Both the position numbers and the translations under genes were made by a program. A stretch of 11,163 nucleotides of DNA from an uncultured Eubacteriales bacterium (GTDB taxonomy: Bacteria > Bacillota > Clostridia > Lachnospirales > Lachnospiraceae). The stretch lies in contig ONWL01000146.1 in NCBI GenBank assembly GCA_900321525.1, forward strand, positions 1 to 11,163, given 5' to 3'. Shown piece after piece: positions 1 to 6,460 of this stretch (positions are counted from its first letter, which is position 1; every line of letters begins with the position of its first letter). The notes beneath the pieces are model-generated. The model ran no database searches. It saw only the letters and a list, made by a program, of their open reading frames with translations, and was not told where the DNA came from.

Positions 1-2
1 CA

Positions 3-116
3 GAATTGCAGGACAAGGTGAATGATGCATATCTAAAGTCAAACGGTCAGCAAGGCGGCATACAAACGTATGGAACCCTGACCACACTGATGTTGATGTG
101 GCAGCGCAGTCAATGA
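3..116 (+). CDS. C-terminal tail of an unidentified protein (partial)
   Basis: An open frame enters from the left edge and ends at TGA 114-116, giving 37 residues that finish ...TLTTLMLMWQRSQ. Composition and codon use look like ordinary protein, and the stretch is too short to name a family. On the opposite strand the same bases are also open as a continuation of the permease start at 225, but that reading is rich in Cys and His and has no membrane segment, so I prefer the rightward reading. If it is right, this gene and the leftward ABC operon converge between 117 and about 150. The rest of the gene lies outside the window. Confidence 0.45.
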   Translation, partial: ELQDKVNDAYLKSNGQQGGIQTYGTLTTLMLMWQRSQ

Positions 117-225
117 TTTCATTCAAATAATGACAAAGCGTTTTTTGGATACAGCACAAAAGCGGCAGATACATCAGGCGATGAAGCAGCATTTTTTTCA
201 TTTCATTTCGAATCAGATCAATCAA
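117..225 (-). pseudogene. Start of an ABC-2 type permease, apparently truncated
   Basis: A GGAGGT site (233-238) lies 7 bases before a TTG codon at 225 that overlaps the stop of the ATPase gene, the usual ATPase-permease coupling. The first residues, MIDLIRNEMKKMLLHRLMYL, look like the cytosolic N-terminus of an ABC-2 permease just before its first membrane helix. No hydrophobic helix follows: from about residue 24 the frame becomes CCIQKTLCHYLNE and then Cys/His-rich text, though it stays open to the window edge. The end at 117 is where I judge permease-like sequence to be lost by, because a rightward gene tail occupies 3-116. This is most simply a permease gene removed by a rearrangement that left only its start. 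A frameshift in an otherwise intact upstream-lying gene is the alternative. Confidence 0.5.
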
Positions 226-1165
226 GCTGTGTACCTCCGCTTTGTGTGATTTCCAGAAAGGCATCCTCTAAGGTACGGTTGTCAATAGGGTAGATGGTAT
301 ATACATCAATGCCCCATGAGACGAACTGGTAAACCAGTCTGGAAAGCAGATTATCGGTATCATGGTTGGGAATGGAAAATTCCAGTGTGTGGGCATCGCA
401 CAGTACGGCAGGTGTATCCAATACCAGTCTGGCAGCTGTCTGGGCCTCATGGGCATCGCTGATCCGGAACCGGTAAATGGTGTGAGTGCCTCCAGTGGTA
501 TGCACCAGTTCCTGCATGGAACGGGGGGCAGTGATTCTGCCACCGGACAACATCATGACACGGTCACACATCAACTCTGCCTCAGACAGCAGATTGGTGG
601 TGATCAGGACACAGACATTTCGGTCATGTGCCAGCATGCGCAGATGCTCTCGAAGATTTCGGATGGCTCCGGGATCTAGTCCAGCGGCTGGCTCATCCAG
701 AATCAAGATGGCAGGATGGTGGATCAAGGCCTGTGCAATGGCAAGGCGTTGGCGCATGCCCTTGGAGTAGGTGCGTACCTTGTGATGGATACAGCGCATC
801 AATCCTGTGAAACGAATAATATCGGTCAACTCTTCCGAAGAAATATCAGGGCGCATCCCTGCAAACATCCGCAGATTCTGCATACCGGTCAGGTAAGGGA
901 AGAAGCGATTTTCTTCTAAAATACAGCCAGTATGAATCAGAGCAGAAGCACGGTGGCTGTTTAGGTGTTTTCCGTTCAGAAGAACCTGTCCCTCATCTGG
1001 TCGTCGCTGACCGGTGAGTACCTGAATGAGAACGGTCTTTCCGGAACCATTTGCCCCCAGAATGCCCAAAACCTCTCCACGGTAGGCTTCCAGATTGATG
1101 TCATAAAGCAATGTTTTTTGTTTGGATTTGAGTGTTACATGCTGCATCTGCACTGCAATGTCCAT
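218..1165 (-). CDS. ABC transporter ATP-binding protein (BcrA/CcmA-like)
   Basis: This 315-residue cytosolic ATPase subunit would power an ABC-2 type exporter or membrane-remodelling transporter. Walker A is GANGSGKT (about residues 37-44). The region after it carries the Glu-rich LEENRFFPYLTG (about 83-94) typical of bacitracin-exporter-like ATPases in place of a Q-loop Gln. The signature is YSKGMRQR (133-140) and Walker B is ILILDEP (about 153-159) with catalytic E158. The usual switch His (family form SSHLLSE) is Asn here: TTNLLSEAE, N191. About 100 residues follow the nucleotide-binding domain, as usual in this subfamily. The ATG at 1165 has AGGAGG 8 bases upstream. The permease start overlaps its stop, but that permease looks truncated, so the transporter may be non-functional or use another partner. 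The substrate cannot be told. Confidence 0.88.
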   Translation of the reverse strand: MDIAVQMQHVTLKSKQKTLLYDINLEAYRGEVLGILGANGSGKTVLIQVLTGQRRPDEGQVLLNGKHLNSHRASALIHTGCILEENRFFPYLTGMQNLRMFAGMRPDISSEELTDIIRFTGLMRCIHHKVRTYSKGMRQRLAIAQALIHHPAILILDEPAAGLDPGAIRNLREHLRMLAHDRNVCVLITTNLLSEAELMCDRVMMLSGGRITAPRSMQELVHTTGGTHTIYRFRISDAHEAQTAARLVLDTPAVLCDAHTLEFSIPNHDTDNLLSRLVYQFVSWGIDVYTIYPIDNRTLEDAFLEITQSGGTQLD

Positions 1166-1180
1166 GATGATACCCTCCTA

Positions 1181-1215
1181 TGATCAATCTATCGCCCGAT
1201 GAGACAAGTTGATCA
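1181..1215. promoter_or_regulatory. Inverted repeat upstream of the ABC ATPase gene
   Basis: TGATCAA (1181-1187) and TTGATCA (1209-1215) form a perfect 7-bp inverted repeat around 21 bases that contain a smaller repeat, ATCG-CGAT. It lies between the YolD stop and the ATPase ribosome site. A TAGAAT-like -10 follows T-rich sequence on the leftward strand close by, with no good -35. It could be an operator or an mRNA hairpin. There is no U-run, so it does not look like a terminator. Confidence 0.3.
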
Positions 1216-1252
1216 TTCTAAAAACAAAAATATAAAAACGAACAAAAGTGAT

Positions 1253-1588
1253 TTATGTTTCCAGTGTGATACTGAAAATATCATCCAGCGGAATCTTCCG
1301 GTCTACCACTTGTAGGATACGGCTGGTTTCATGAAATGCCGCAACCATACCGGTGAAGCGGATATAGTCCTCCTGGTCATAATAAACGATGGTGATGAGA
1401 CTGCCAGGTTGCAGCTGGTGCAGGATGCGGTCAAGTTCCTCAGCGGCATCCTCGGAAAGTTCTGCTCGTGGTACAGTGATACGCTCTCTTTGTGCCAGGG
1501 CAGCAGGCAGGTCTTTCAATGCCGCAAAAGGCATGAATTGCTTGGCACGCTCTGAAACTGGCATTTTGGTTTTTAGTCTATGTGCCAC
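1253..1588 (-). CDS. YolD-like family protein
   Basis: A 111-residue protein with the YolD-like hallmark near its N-terminus, AKQFMPFAAL (about residues 15-24), followed by a predicted small beta-rich domain. Members of this family are very often encoded directly after UmuC/UvrX-type Y-family polymerases in Firmicutes and phages and are thought to take part in translesion synthesis or the SOS response; the biochemical role is not well defined. The start is GTG at 1588, with AGGAGG about 8 bases upstream. Its first 11 bases overlap the end of the polymerase gene, which implies translational coupling and co-transcription from the LexA-controlled promoter near 2980-3008. An 87-base gap separates it from the ABC ATPase gene on the same strand. 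Confidence 0.85.
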   Translation of the reverse strand: MAHRLKTKMPVSERAKQFMPFAALKDLPAALAQRERITVPRAELSEDAAEELDRILHQLQPGSLITIVYYDQEDYIRFTGMVAAFHETSRILQVVDRKIPLDDIFSITLET

Positions 1589-2843
1589 TGCGGTGTCCTC
1601 CTGTCATTTGATTTCGTTCACGGGTAGTGGCATGTTCTTCCAGATTCATGCCTTTTAAAATGGCATTTTTGCCAAAACGCTTCTTGATATTGATCATGGT
1701 TTCCTGCAACTTGCGGTTTCGTGTCAGGTCTTCTTCCGCTACAAAAAAGGAATACTGGTGGTATTCCTCTGGTACCACACGGTTACAGGTCAGATACAGA
1801 CGACGTACTGGATACCGGGGATCCACAATCTGCTCATACAGTGTAGTGACAGCAGGGAGCAGCATCAGATCTGCGTTAGATGGAGTCGGTAAGGCAGCTG
1901 TACCGCGTGCCGAATTCAGGTGCAGACCATTGGAATACCCTACCTGTAAGGTAATGGAACTGGTGACTAACTGTTTTTCCACCAGATCCAGACAGAGCAG
2001 ATCCATCATTTCCCGAACTGCCAGCCGCCCATCGACAAAGCTGTAATCGCAGGGAAGAATTTGGCCACTGCCAATGCTGTTTTCCTTTGAATGATATGCC
2101 TTAATGTCTGCCATGGTCACAGGTTCCCGTCCCCATGCATGGTCTATGAGCAGCTCCGCGTCTATGCCAAACAGCTGGTATAGAAAGTCTTCCTTTGCAT
2201 GTGCAATGTCCTTCATCGTATAGATGCCATACTGTGCCAGACGTGTGGCAGTGCCCTTGCCCACCCGCCAGAAATCCGTCAAAGGACGATGGTTCCAAAG
2301 ATTTTTCTGATAGGATGTCTCATCTAGAAATCCGATGAAATCAGGGCTGTGCTTTGCCGTGATGTCCAATGCCACTTTTGCAAGATACAGGTTGGTACCG
2401 ATGCCACAGGTGGCACGAACACCGGTCTCCTGTAAAATATCCTCCATGATAGTGCGGGCAAGCTGTTCTGCATCCATCCGGTACATGGAAATGTAATCGG
2501 CCACATCCAGGAACACTTCATCTATGGAATAGACATGAATGTCTTCTTTTGAAATATATTTCAGGTAAATGCTGTAAATGTCTGCCGCATACTGAATGTA
2601 CAGCTGCATCCGTGGGGGTGCAGTGATATAGTGGACTCCTTCGGGAATCTGAAAGACACGGCAGCGGCTGTGCAGTCCCAATTCTTTCATAGGAGGGGTG
2701 ATGGCAAGACAAACGGTAGATTTGGTGCGATCCGGGTCTGCAACCACCAGGTTTGTAGTCATAGGGTCTAAGCCTCGTTCCACACATTCCACTGAAGCAT
2801 AAAAAGACTTCAGGTCAATGATCATGTAAATTCGATCTGCCAT
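1578..2843 (-). CDS. Y-family DNA polymerase (UmuC/UvrX-like)
   Basis: A 421-residue translesion DNA polymerase that would copy past damaged bases. Palm-domain metal ligands are present: D10 in IIDLKSFYASVE (8-19), and D108 and E109 in YSIDEVFLDV. A helix-hairpin-helix-like segment follows around DFWRVGKGTATRLAQYGI, then the little-finger domain. I chose ATG 2843 because GGGAGG lies 5 bases upstream and the protein then begins MADRIYMIIDLKSFYASVE; an in-frame TTG at 2891 would add 16 residues without a good ribosome site. The gene overlaps the YolD-like gene by 11 bases. A perfect LexA-type palindrome at 3009-3020 lies just before its predicted promoter, so damage induction is likely. The sequence resembles the Gram-positive UvrX/YqjW-type group more than short DinB, but I do not assign a symbol. 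Confidence 0.93.
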   Translation of the reverse strand: MADRIYMIIDLKSFYASVECVERGLDPMTTNLVVADPDRTKSTVCLAITPPMKELGLHSRCRVFQIPEGVHYITAPPRMQLYIQYAADIYSIYLKYISKEDIHVYSIDEVFLDVADYISMYRMDAEQLARTIMEDILQETGVRATCGIGTNLYLAKVALDITAKHSPDFIGFLDETSYQKNLWNHRPLTDFWRVGKGTATRLAQYGIYTMKDIAHAKEDFLYQLFGIDAELLIDHAWGREPVTMADIKAYHSKENSIGSGQILPCDYSFVDGRLAVREMMDLLCLDLVEKQLVTSSITLQVGYSNGLHLNSARGTAALPTPSNADLMLLPAVTTLYEQIVDPRYPVRRLYLTCNRVVPEEYHQYSFFVAEEDLTRNRKLQETMINIKKRFGKNAILKGMNLEEHATTRERNQMTGGHRSGT

Positions 2844-2979
2844 ATTTGCCTCCCTTGACAGCACTGATGAAAGTTTTTGAGCGTTTTGCAATTCAACAAA
2901 TATAAATTTTGATGTACAGGCTGTTTGCTGGTTTGATGAAAGAGTTTCGCAATCCGCCTCACTGTACGCTCATGTTCTG

Positions 2980-3008
2980 ATTATAGCATAAAAACATAGA
3001 AGTGAAAA
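2980..3008 (-). promoter_or_regulatory. Predicted sigma-A promoter of the polymerase-YolD operon
   Basis: Read leftward, TATAAT (2980-2985) lies 17 bases after TTTTCA (3003-3008), four of six bases matching the -35 consensus. Transcription would begin near 2973, leaving about 130 bases of untranslated leader. The LexA-type palindrome abuts the -35. Confidence 0.65.
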
Positions 3009-3020
3009 GAACATCTGTTC
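3009..3020. promoter_or_regulatory. LexA (DinR) operator, SOS box
   Basis: GAACATCTGTTC is a perfect GAAC-N4-GTTC palindrome. Read leftward the middle is AGAT, which fits the RNRY centre of the Gram-positive LexA consensus. It sits directly next to the -35 of the leftward polymerase operon, where a bound repressor would hinder RNA polymerase. It is about 45 bases upstream of the rightward promoter of the YtvI-like gene and might also influence that gene. Confidence 0.8.
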
Positions 3021-3065
3021 AGAATTACAGGTGGAAGTTTCAGTGGTGAAATTTTTTCGAAATGA

Positions 3066-3093
3066 TTCTTTTCCTGATAAACTGTGGTATAAT
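3066..3093 (+). promoter_or_regulatory. Predicted promoter of the YtvI/AI-2E family gene
   Basis: TATAAT at 3088-3093 is preceded by TGG, making an extended -10 (TGN-TATAAT), which can act with a weak -35; the -35 region here (about 3066-3071, TTCTTT) is poor. The mRNA would start near 3100 and carry a leader of about 105 bases. Confidence 0.55.
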
Positions 3094-3155
3094 GGTTGAC
3101 AACAATGGTAAATATCCATTGGGATTCTGGTGTATGATGCAACAGAAGACAAAGG

Positions 3156-3175
3156 GTAACTGTGTACACAGTTAC
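3156..3175. promoter_or_regulatory. Perfect 20-bp palindrome in the YtvI-like gene leader
   Basis: The half-site GTAACTGTGT is followed at once by its exact complement ACACAGTTAC, with no spacer. It lies about 60 bases after the predicted transcription start and 30 bases before the start codon. A zero-spacer palindrome makes a poor RNA hairpin, so binding by a dimeric regulator as a roadblock operator is the likelier role. The protein is unknown. Confidence 0.5.
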
Positions 3176-3204
3176 AAAAATGAATTGGAGGGTAATGAGA
3201 GGCT

Positions 3205-4425
3205 ATGGGAGAGAAGGAAACTGGCACAGTTCGGTATTATGTCCGGATTTTGCTGAATATTGTGATTCCGATTATTGCGGTGGTACTGGTCTGCACGGTG
3301 GGGGTAGCGGCGGTACGGTTTTTTTTGCCTTTTGTGATTGGGTGGGTGATTGCCATGATTGCCAATCCTCTTGTGCGTTTTTTGGACAAGAAGGTACGGA
3401 TTTTGCGTTCGTTTAGTTCCATTGCTATCATTGTGGTGGTACTGGGTGGAACCGTGGCGATTCTTTGGGCTCTGGTGGCATGGATGAGCAGGCAGATTAT
3501 TGATTTGACGGAAAATCTTCCCGCATTGAAGGATGCGGTTCAGACACAGATTGATCTGTTGCAGCTGCGTTTGGGTGGATTTTTGGATACACTGCCATTT
3601 ACAGTGAAGCTGCCATTTCCGGATTCCGATACAGATTTGATTGATTATGTTGCAAAATATGTGGGAAATCTGGGAGAAATACTGATGCCTGCTGCCGGAA
3701 ATTTTGTATCCAGCATTCCCAGTGCGTTGATTTATTTTATCGTTACTTTGTTGTCTTCCTACTTCTTTTTGGTAGACAAGGATATCATCAGCAGAAAAGT
3801 GTCAGAGCATCTGCCATCTTCTTTTCAGCGCACGATGGTAGAGATGAAGGATCGTGCCGGAAAACTGGTGGGAGGATATTTCTTTGCACAGCTGAAAATT
3901 ATGTGTCTGATATATGGCATTCTGGTGATTGGATTTTTGATTTTGGGGGTCCAGTATTCCGGACTGATTGCTTTGCTGGTGGCAGTTTTGGATTTCCTGC
4001 CTGTGTTTGGCACTGGTACCGTATTGCTGCCTTGGGCTGTGATTGAACTGATTTTGGGCAAATATGTTCCAGGTGTGGGGATGCTGGTGCTGTATGGTGT
4101 GACACAGCTTTCCAGACAGTTGTTACAGCCAAAGCTGGTAGGGGATGCTATGGGGTTAAATCCGTTGGCCACGCTGGTGTTTATGTATCTGGGATTTCGG
4201 TTTTCCGGTGTGGCAGGTATGATTCTGGCGGTGCCAGTGGGTATGATGGTTATCGAGTTGTATCATGTGGGTGTATTTGACGGCTTTTTGTATAACTGTT
4301 CGTTGCTGATTAAAGGAATCAATGAGTTTCGCAATGGAGCAGAGGAAGAAGGGATACGGACGGCAGGTTCTGGCAGTATGACGAAACAGGCAGGTGAACA
4401 GGAAAAAAATTCTAAAACAAAATAG
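3205..4425 (+). CDS. AI-2E family transporter, probable YtvI-type membrane protein
   Basis: A 406-residue polytopic membrane protein of the AI-2E/UPF0118 family. Hydrophobic segments appear near residues 12-35 and 37-55 (FFLPFVIGWVIAMIANPL, the family's N-terminal signature), 70-92, 170-190, 225-290 (two to three segments), 295-315 and 325-360, with a soluble loop near 95-160. The FALL-like central part, YSGLIALLVAVLDFLPVFGTG, and QLLQPKLVGDAMGLNPLATL are characteristic. Clostridial members of this size are often called sporulation integral membrane protein YtvI, whose transport role is unproven. A charged tail of about 45 residues follows the last helix. ATG 3205 is the first start after an in-frame stop at 3196. 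GGAGGG (3187-3192) is rather far (12 bases), while GAGAGG (3197-3202) is very close. The glnA promoter begins directly after its stop codon, with no terminator between. Confidence 0.85.
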   Translation: MGEKETGTVRYYVRILLNIVIPIIAVVLVCTVGVAAVRFFLPFVIGWVIAMIANPLVRFLDKKVRILRSFSSIAIIVVVLGGTVAILWALVAWMSRQIIDLTENLPALKDAVQTQIDLLQLRLGGFLDTLPFTVKLPFPDSDTDLIDYVAKYVGNLGEILMPAAGNFVSSIPSALIYFIVTLLSSYFFLVDKDIISRKVSEHLPSSFQRTMVEMKDRAGKLVGGYFFAQLKIMCLIYGILVIGFLILGVQYSGLIALLVAVLDFLPVFGTGTVLLPWAVIELILGKYVPGVGMLVLYGVTQLSRQLLQPKLVGDAMGLNPLATLVFMYLGFRFSGVAGMILAVPVGMMVIELYHVGVFDGFLYNCSLLIKGINEFRNGAEEEGIRTAGSGSMTKQAGEQEKNSKTK

Positions 4426-4454
4426 TTGACACAGAAAAATGGTATTGTTATGCT
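4426..4454 (+). promoter_or_regulatory. Predicted glnA promoter
   Basis: A perfect TTGACA (4426-4431) is followed after 17 bases by TATGCT (4449-4454). The -35 touches the stop codon of the preceding gene. The transcript would start near 4461, leaving a leader of about 40 bases with one small hairpin, GTCTG (4464-4468) pairing with CAGAC (4476-4480) around a 7-base loop. Confidence 0.65.
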
Positions 4455-4499
4455 AAAAAAGAAGTCTGCAATAGACAGACAATAAAAGGAGTGGACAGC

Positions 4500-5800
4500 A
4501 TGTATACAAGAGAAGATATTATCCGTATTGTAGAAGAGGAAGATGTAGAATTCATTCGACAAAAAATATTGCCATTACATCCAGTCAATTAGAACGGGCA
4601 TTGGACAATGGTTGTTCTTTTAATGGGGCAGTTATTGATGGGTATGGACAGATCGAGGAGGCAGATATGTATCTCCATCCGGATCTGGATACCTTTGTCA
4701 TATTCCCTTGGCGGCCACAGCAGGGAAAGGTGGCACGTTTTCTCTGTGACGTCTATAAGGCAAATGGAGAAATTTTCGAAGGAGACAGCCGCATGGTATT
4801 AAAACGTGTGGTGCAGCAGGCAGAAGAAAAGGGCATTTACTTGAATGTAGGACCGGAGTTCGAATTTTTTCTATTCCCTACAGACGATGATGGAAATGTA
4901 ACCATTGATACGGGAGAACAGGCAGGCTATTTTGATGTGGCACCTATTGACGGGGGAGAAAATGTACGTCGGGATATTGTATTGAATCTGGAAGAAATGG
5001 GTATTGAGGTAGAAAGCTCCTTTCATGAGTATGCACCATGTCAGCATGAAATTGATCTGAAGTATACCGATGCCTGTGCAGCAGCCGATATGATCCAGTC
5101 GTTTCGGATGACTACAAAGGTAATTGCTAAGCGGCATGGACTCCATGCTACTTTTATGCCAAAGCCAAGGGATGGCAAGGAAGGTTCCGGCATGCATTTG
5201 AATTTTTCTCTGACAGATGCAGAGGGAAAGAATATTTTGTGTGACCCTGATGGAGAAAATGGCTTAAGCGAAATGGCGTATCAATTCATTGCAGGTATTT
5301 TAAAGCATTTGCCTGCCATCTGCCTCATTGTGAATCCACTGGTCAATTCTTATAAAAGACTGCGTCCTGGATTTGATGCGCCAGTGTATGCGGCATGGTC
5401 TGCTACCAATCGGACTGCCAGCCTGCGGATTCCTGCCACAAGGGGGGAACACACCCGTATTGAGCTGCGCAATCCGGATGCAGTATCCAATGGATATTTG
5501 AGCATTGCGCTATGTCTGGCGGCAGGTTTGGAAGGAATTGCAAACAAGTGGATGCCACCAGCCAGTGTGGATTTTAATTTGTTTCATATCACGGAAGAAG
5601 AAAAGGCAGAGCTAGGTCTGGTAGACTTACCAGGCAGTCTGGGAGCTGCCATTCAGGCCTTTGAGAAGGACTCCTTTGTACAGTCTGTATTGGGGGCTCA
5701 CTTGTCCAAACGTCTGGTGGAATCCAAAAAGCTGGAGTGGAAGCAGTATTTGGATCATGTCAGCGACTGGGAAATCAATGAATATATTCGGAAATTTTAA
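4500..5800 (+). pseudogene. glnA: Glutamine synthetase type I, frameshifted near the N-terminus
   Basis: Glutamine synthetase makes glutamine from glutamate, ammonia and ATP as a dodecamer. The native start is ATG 4500, with AGGAG 8 bases upstream, and the product begins MYTREDIIRIVEEEDVEFIR as in the family. After codon 20 the frame runs into TAG at 4590. The family sequence resumes two frames away at about 4562 as KNIAITSSQLERALDNG and continues intact to 5800. Against the usual ...IRLQFTDI(L/F)GT-(I/L)-KN... about ten codons are replaced by two bases, a loss of about 28 nt. The rest keeps the metal and substrate motifs GPEFEFF, HEYAPCQHEID, GSGMHLNFSL, NSYKRL, NRTASLRIP and RIELRNPD. A TTG at 4601 could restart translation but has no good ribosome site and would drop about 45 N-terminal residues. 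The family's FDGSS is FNGAV here. The cause could be a real mutation or an assembly error. Confidence 0.9.
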
Positions 5801-5839
5801 CCCCAATGAATCGACACGAGATGACTTGGAGGTGAAAAT

Positions 5840-6394
5840 GTGACGAATATCATTATAGTTTTCCCAAAACAGGAGGATGGGCGAAATATCCGCAATATTC
5901 TGGTGAAAAACGGATTTTCTGTGAGCGGGGTCTGCACCAGCGGCGCACAGGTTTTGCAGTGCATAGAGGAACTGGAGGAGGGTATCATCCTTTCCGGTTA
6001 TCGGTATTCGGACATGATCTATGCAGAACTGCATGAGCTGCTGCCTGCTTCTTTTCAGATGCTGCTTGTGGCTTCCCCCAGATATCTGGGCGAAGTGAAT
6101 ATGAAAGACATTGTATGTGTGGCAGTGCCCATCAAGTCTCATGAACTGCTTGCCACACTGGGCATGATGGTAGAAGCGGCAGAACGGAAAAAGTATCGCA
6201 GAAGAAAACGTGCGGTCAAAACCAGAAGTGAGCAGGATCAGCTGATCATACGGAGAGCCAAGGCTCTGCTCATGGAGCGGAATCATATGACAGAAGAAGA
6301 AGCCCACCGATATATCCAGAAGTGCAGTATGGACAGCGGTACCAATATGGCAGAAAGTGCCCAGATGGTGCTGAGTTTACTGGGAGAAGTGTAG
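5840..6394 (+). CDS. ANTAR domain regulator with degenerate receiver
   Basis: A 184-residue predicted RNA-binding antiterminator. Residues 1-115 resemble a response-regulator receiver but lack its acidic pocket: the first strand ends IIIVFPKQ instead of two acids, the third strand reads IILSGYRYSD with no phospho-acceptor Asp at the expected place, and PIKS (97-100) stands near the usual Lys. A basic linker KKYRRRKRAVKTR (about 117-129) leads into the ANTAR helix bundle (about 130-180) with RRAKALLMERNHMTEEEAHRYI. GTG 5840 is the start, with GGAGGTG about 6 bases upstream, 39 bases after glnA. ANTAR proteins next to glutamine synthetase are common in Clostridia and control nitrogen genes by preventing termination in leaders. 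Without phosphorylation the sensor input must be by another route. No clear dual-hexaloop target is seen in this window. Confidence 0.88.
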   Translation: MTNIIIVFPKQEDGRNIRNILVKNGFSVSGVCTSGAQVLQCIEELEEGIILSGYRYSDMIYAELHELLPASFQMLLVASPRYLGEVNMKDIVCVAVPIKSHELLATLGMMVEAAERKKYRRRKRAVKTRSEQDQLIIRRAKALLMERNHMTEEEAHRYIQKCSMDSGTNMAESAQMVLSLLGEV

Positions 6395-6425
6395 GATTTT
6401 CCTGCCACCTTTTCTCAATGCTGAC

Positions 6426-6454
6426 TAGACAATCCATATCTGGTATATTATAAT
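6426..6454 (+). promoter_or_regulatory. Predicted dapL promoter
   Basis: TAGACA (6426-6431) is followed after 17 bases by a perfect TATAAT (6449-6454). Transcription would start near 6461, giving a leader of about 200 bases before dapL. Confidence 0.7.
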
Positions 6455-6460
6455 AAGAAA

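Noticed and set aside
130..249. 39-codon rightward reading frame starting ATG 130
   Set aside because: It is antisense to the ATPase end and the permease start, has no ribosome site, and the minus strand there has clear translation signals.
1239..1250. CGAACAAAAGTG as a second LexA box
   Set aside because: Only one half-site matches; the GTTC half is absent.
2844..2891. Upstream TTG start for the Y-family polymerase
   Set aside because: It would add 16 residues without family similarity; ATG 2843 has an ideal ribosome site and the family N-terminus.
5627..6307. 226-codon leftward open frame opposite the glnA end and the ANTAR gene
   Set aside because: It is an antisense shadow of two recognised genes, with no ribosome site and unusual His/Phe-rich composition.
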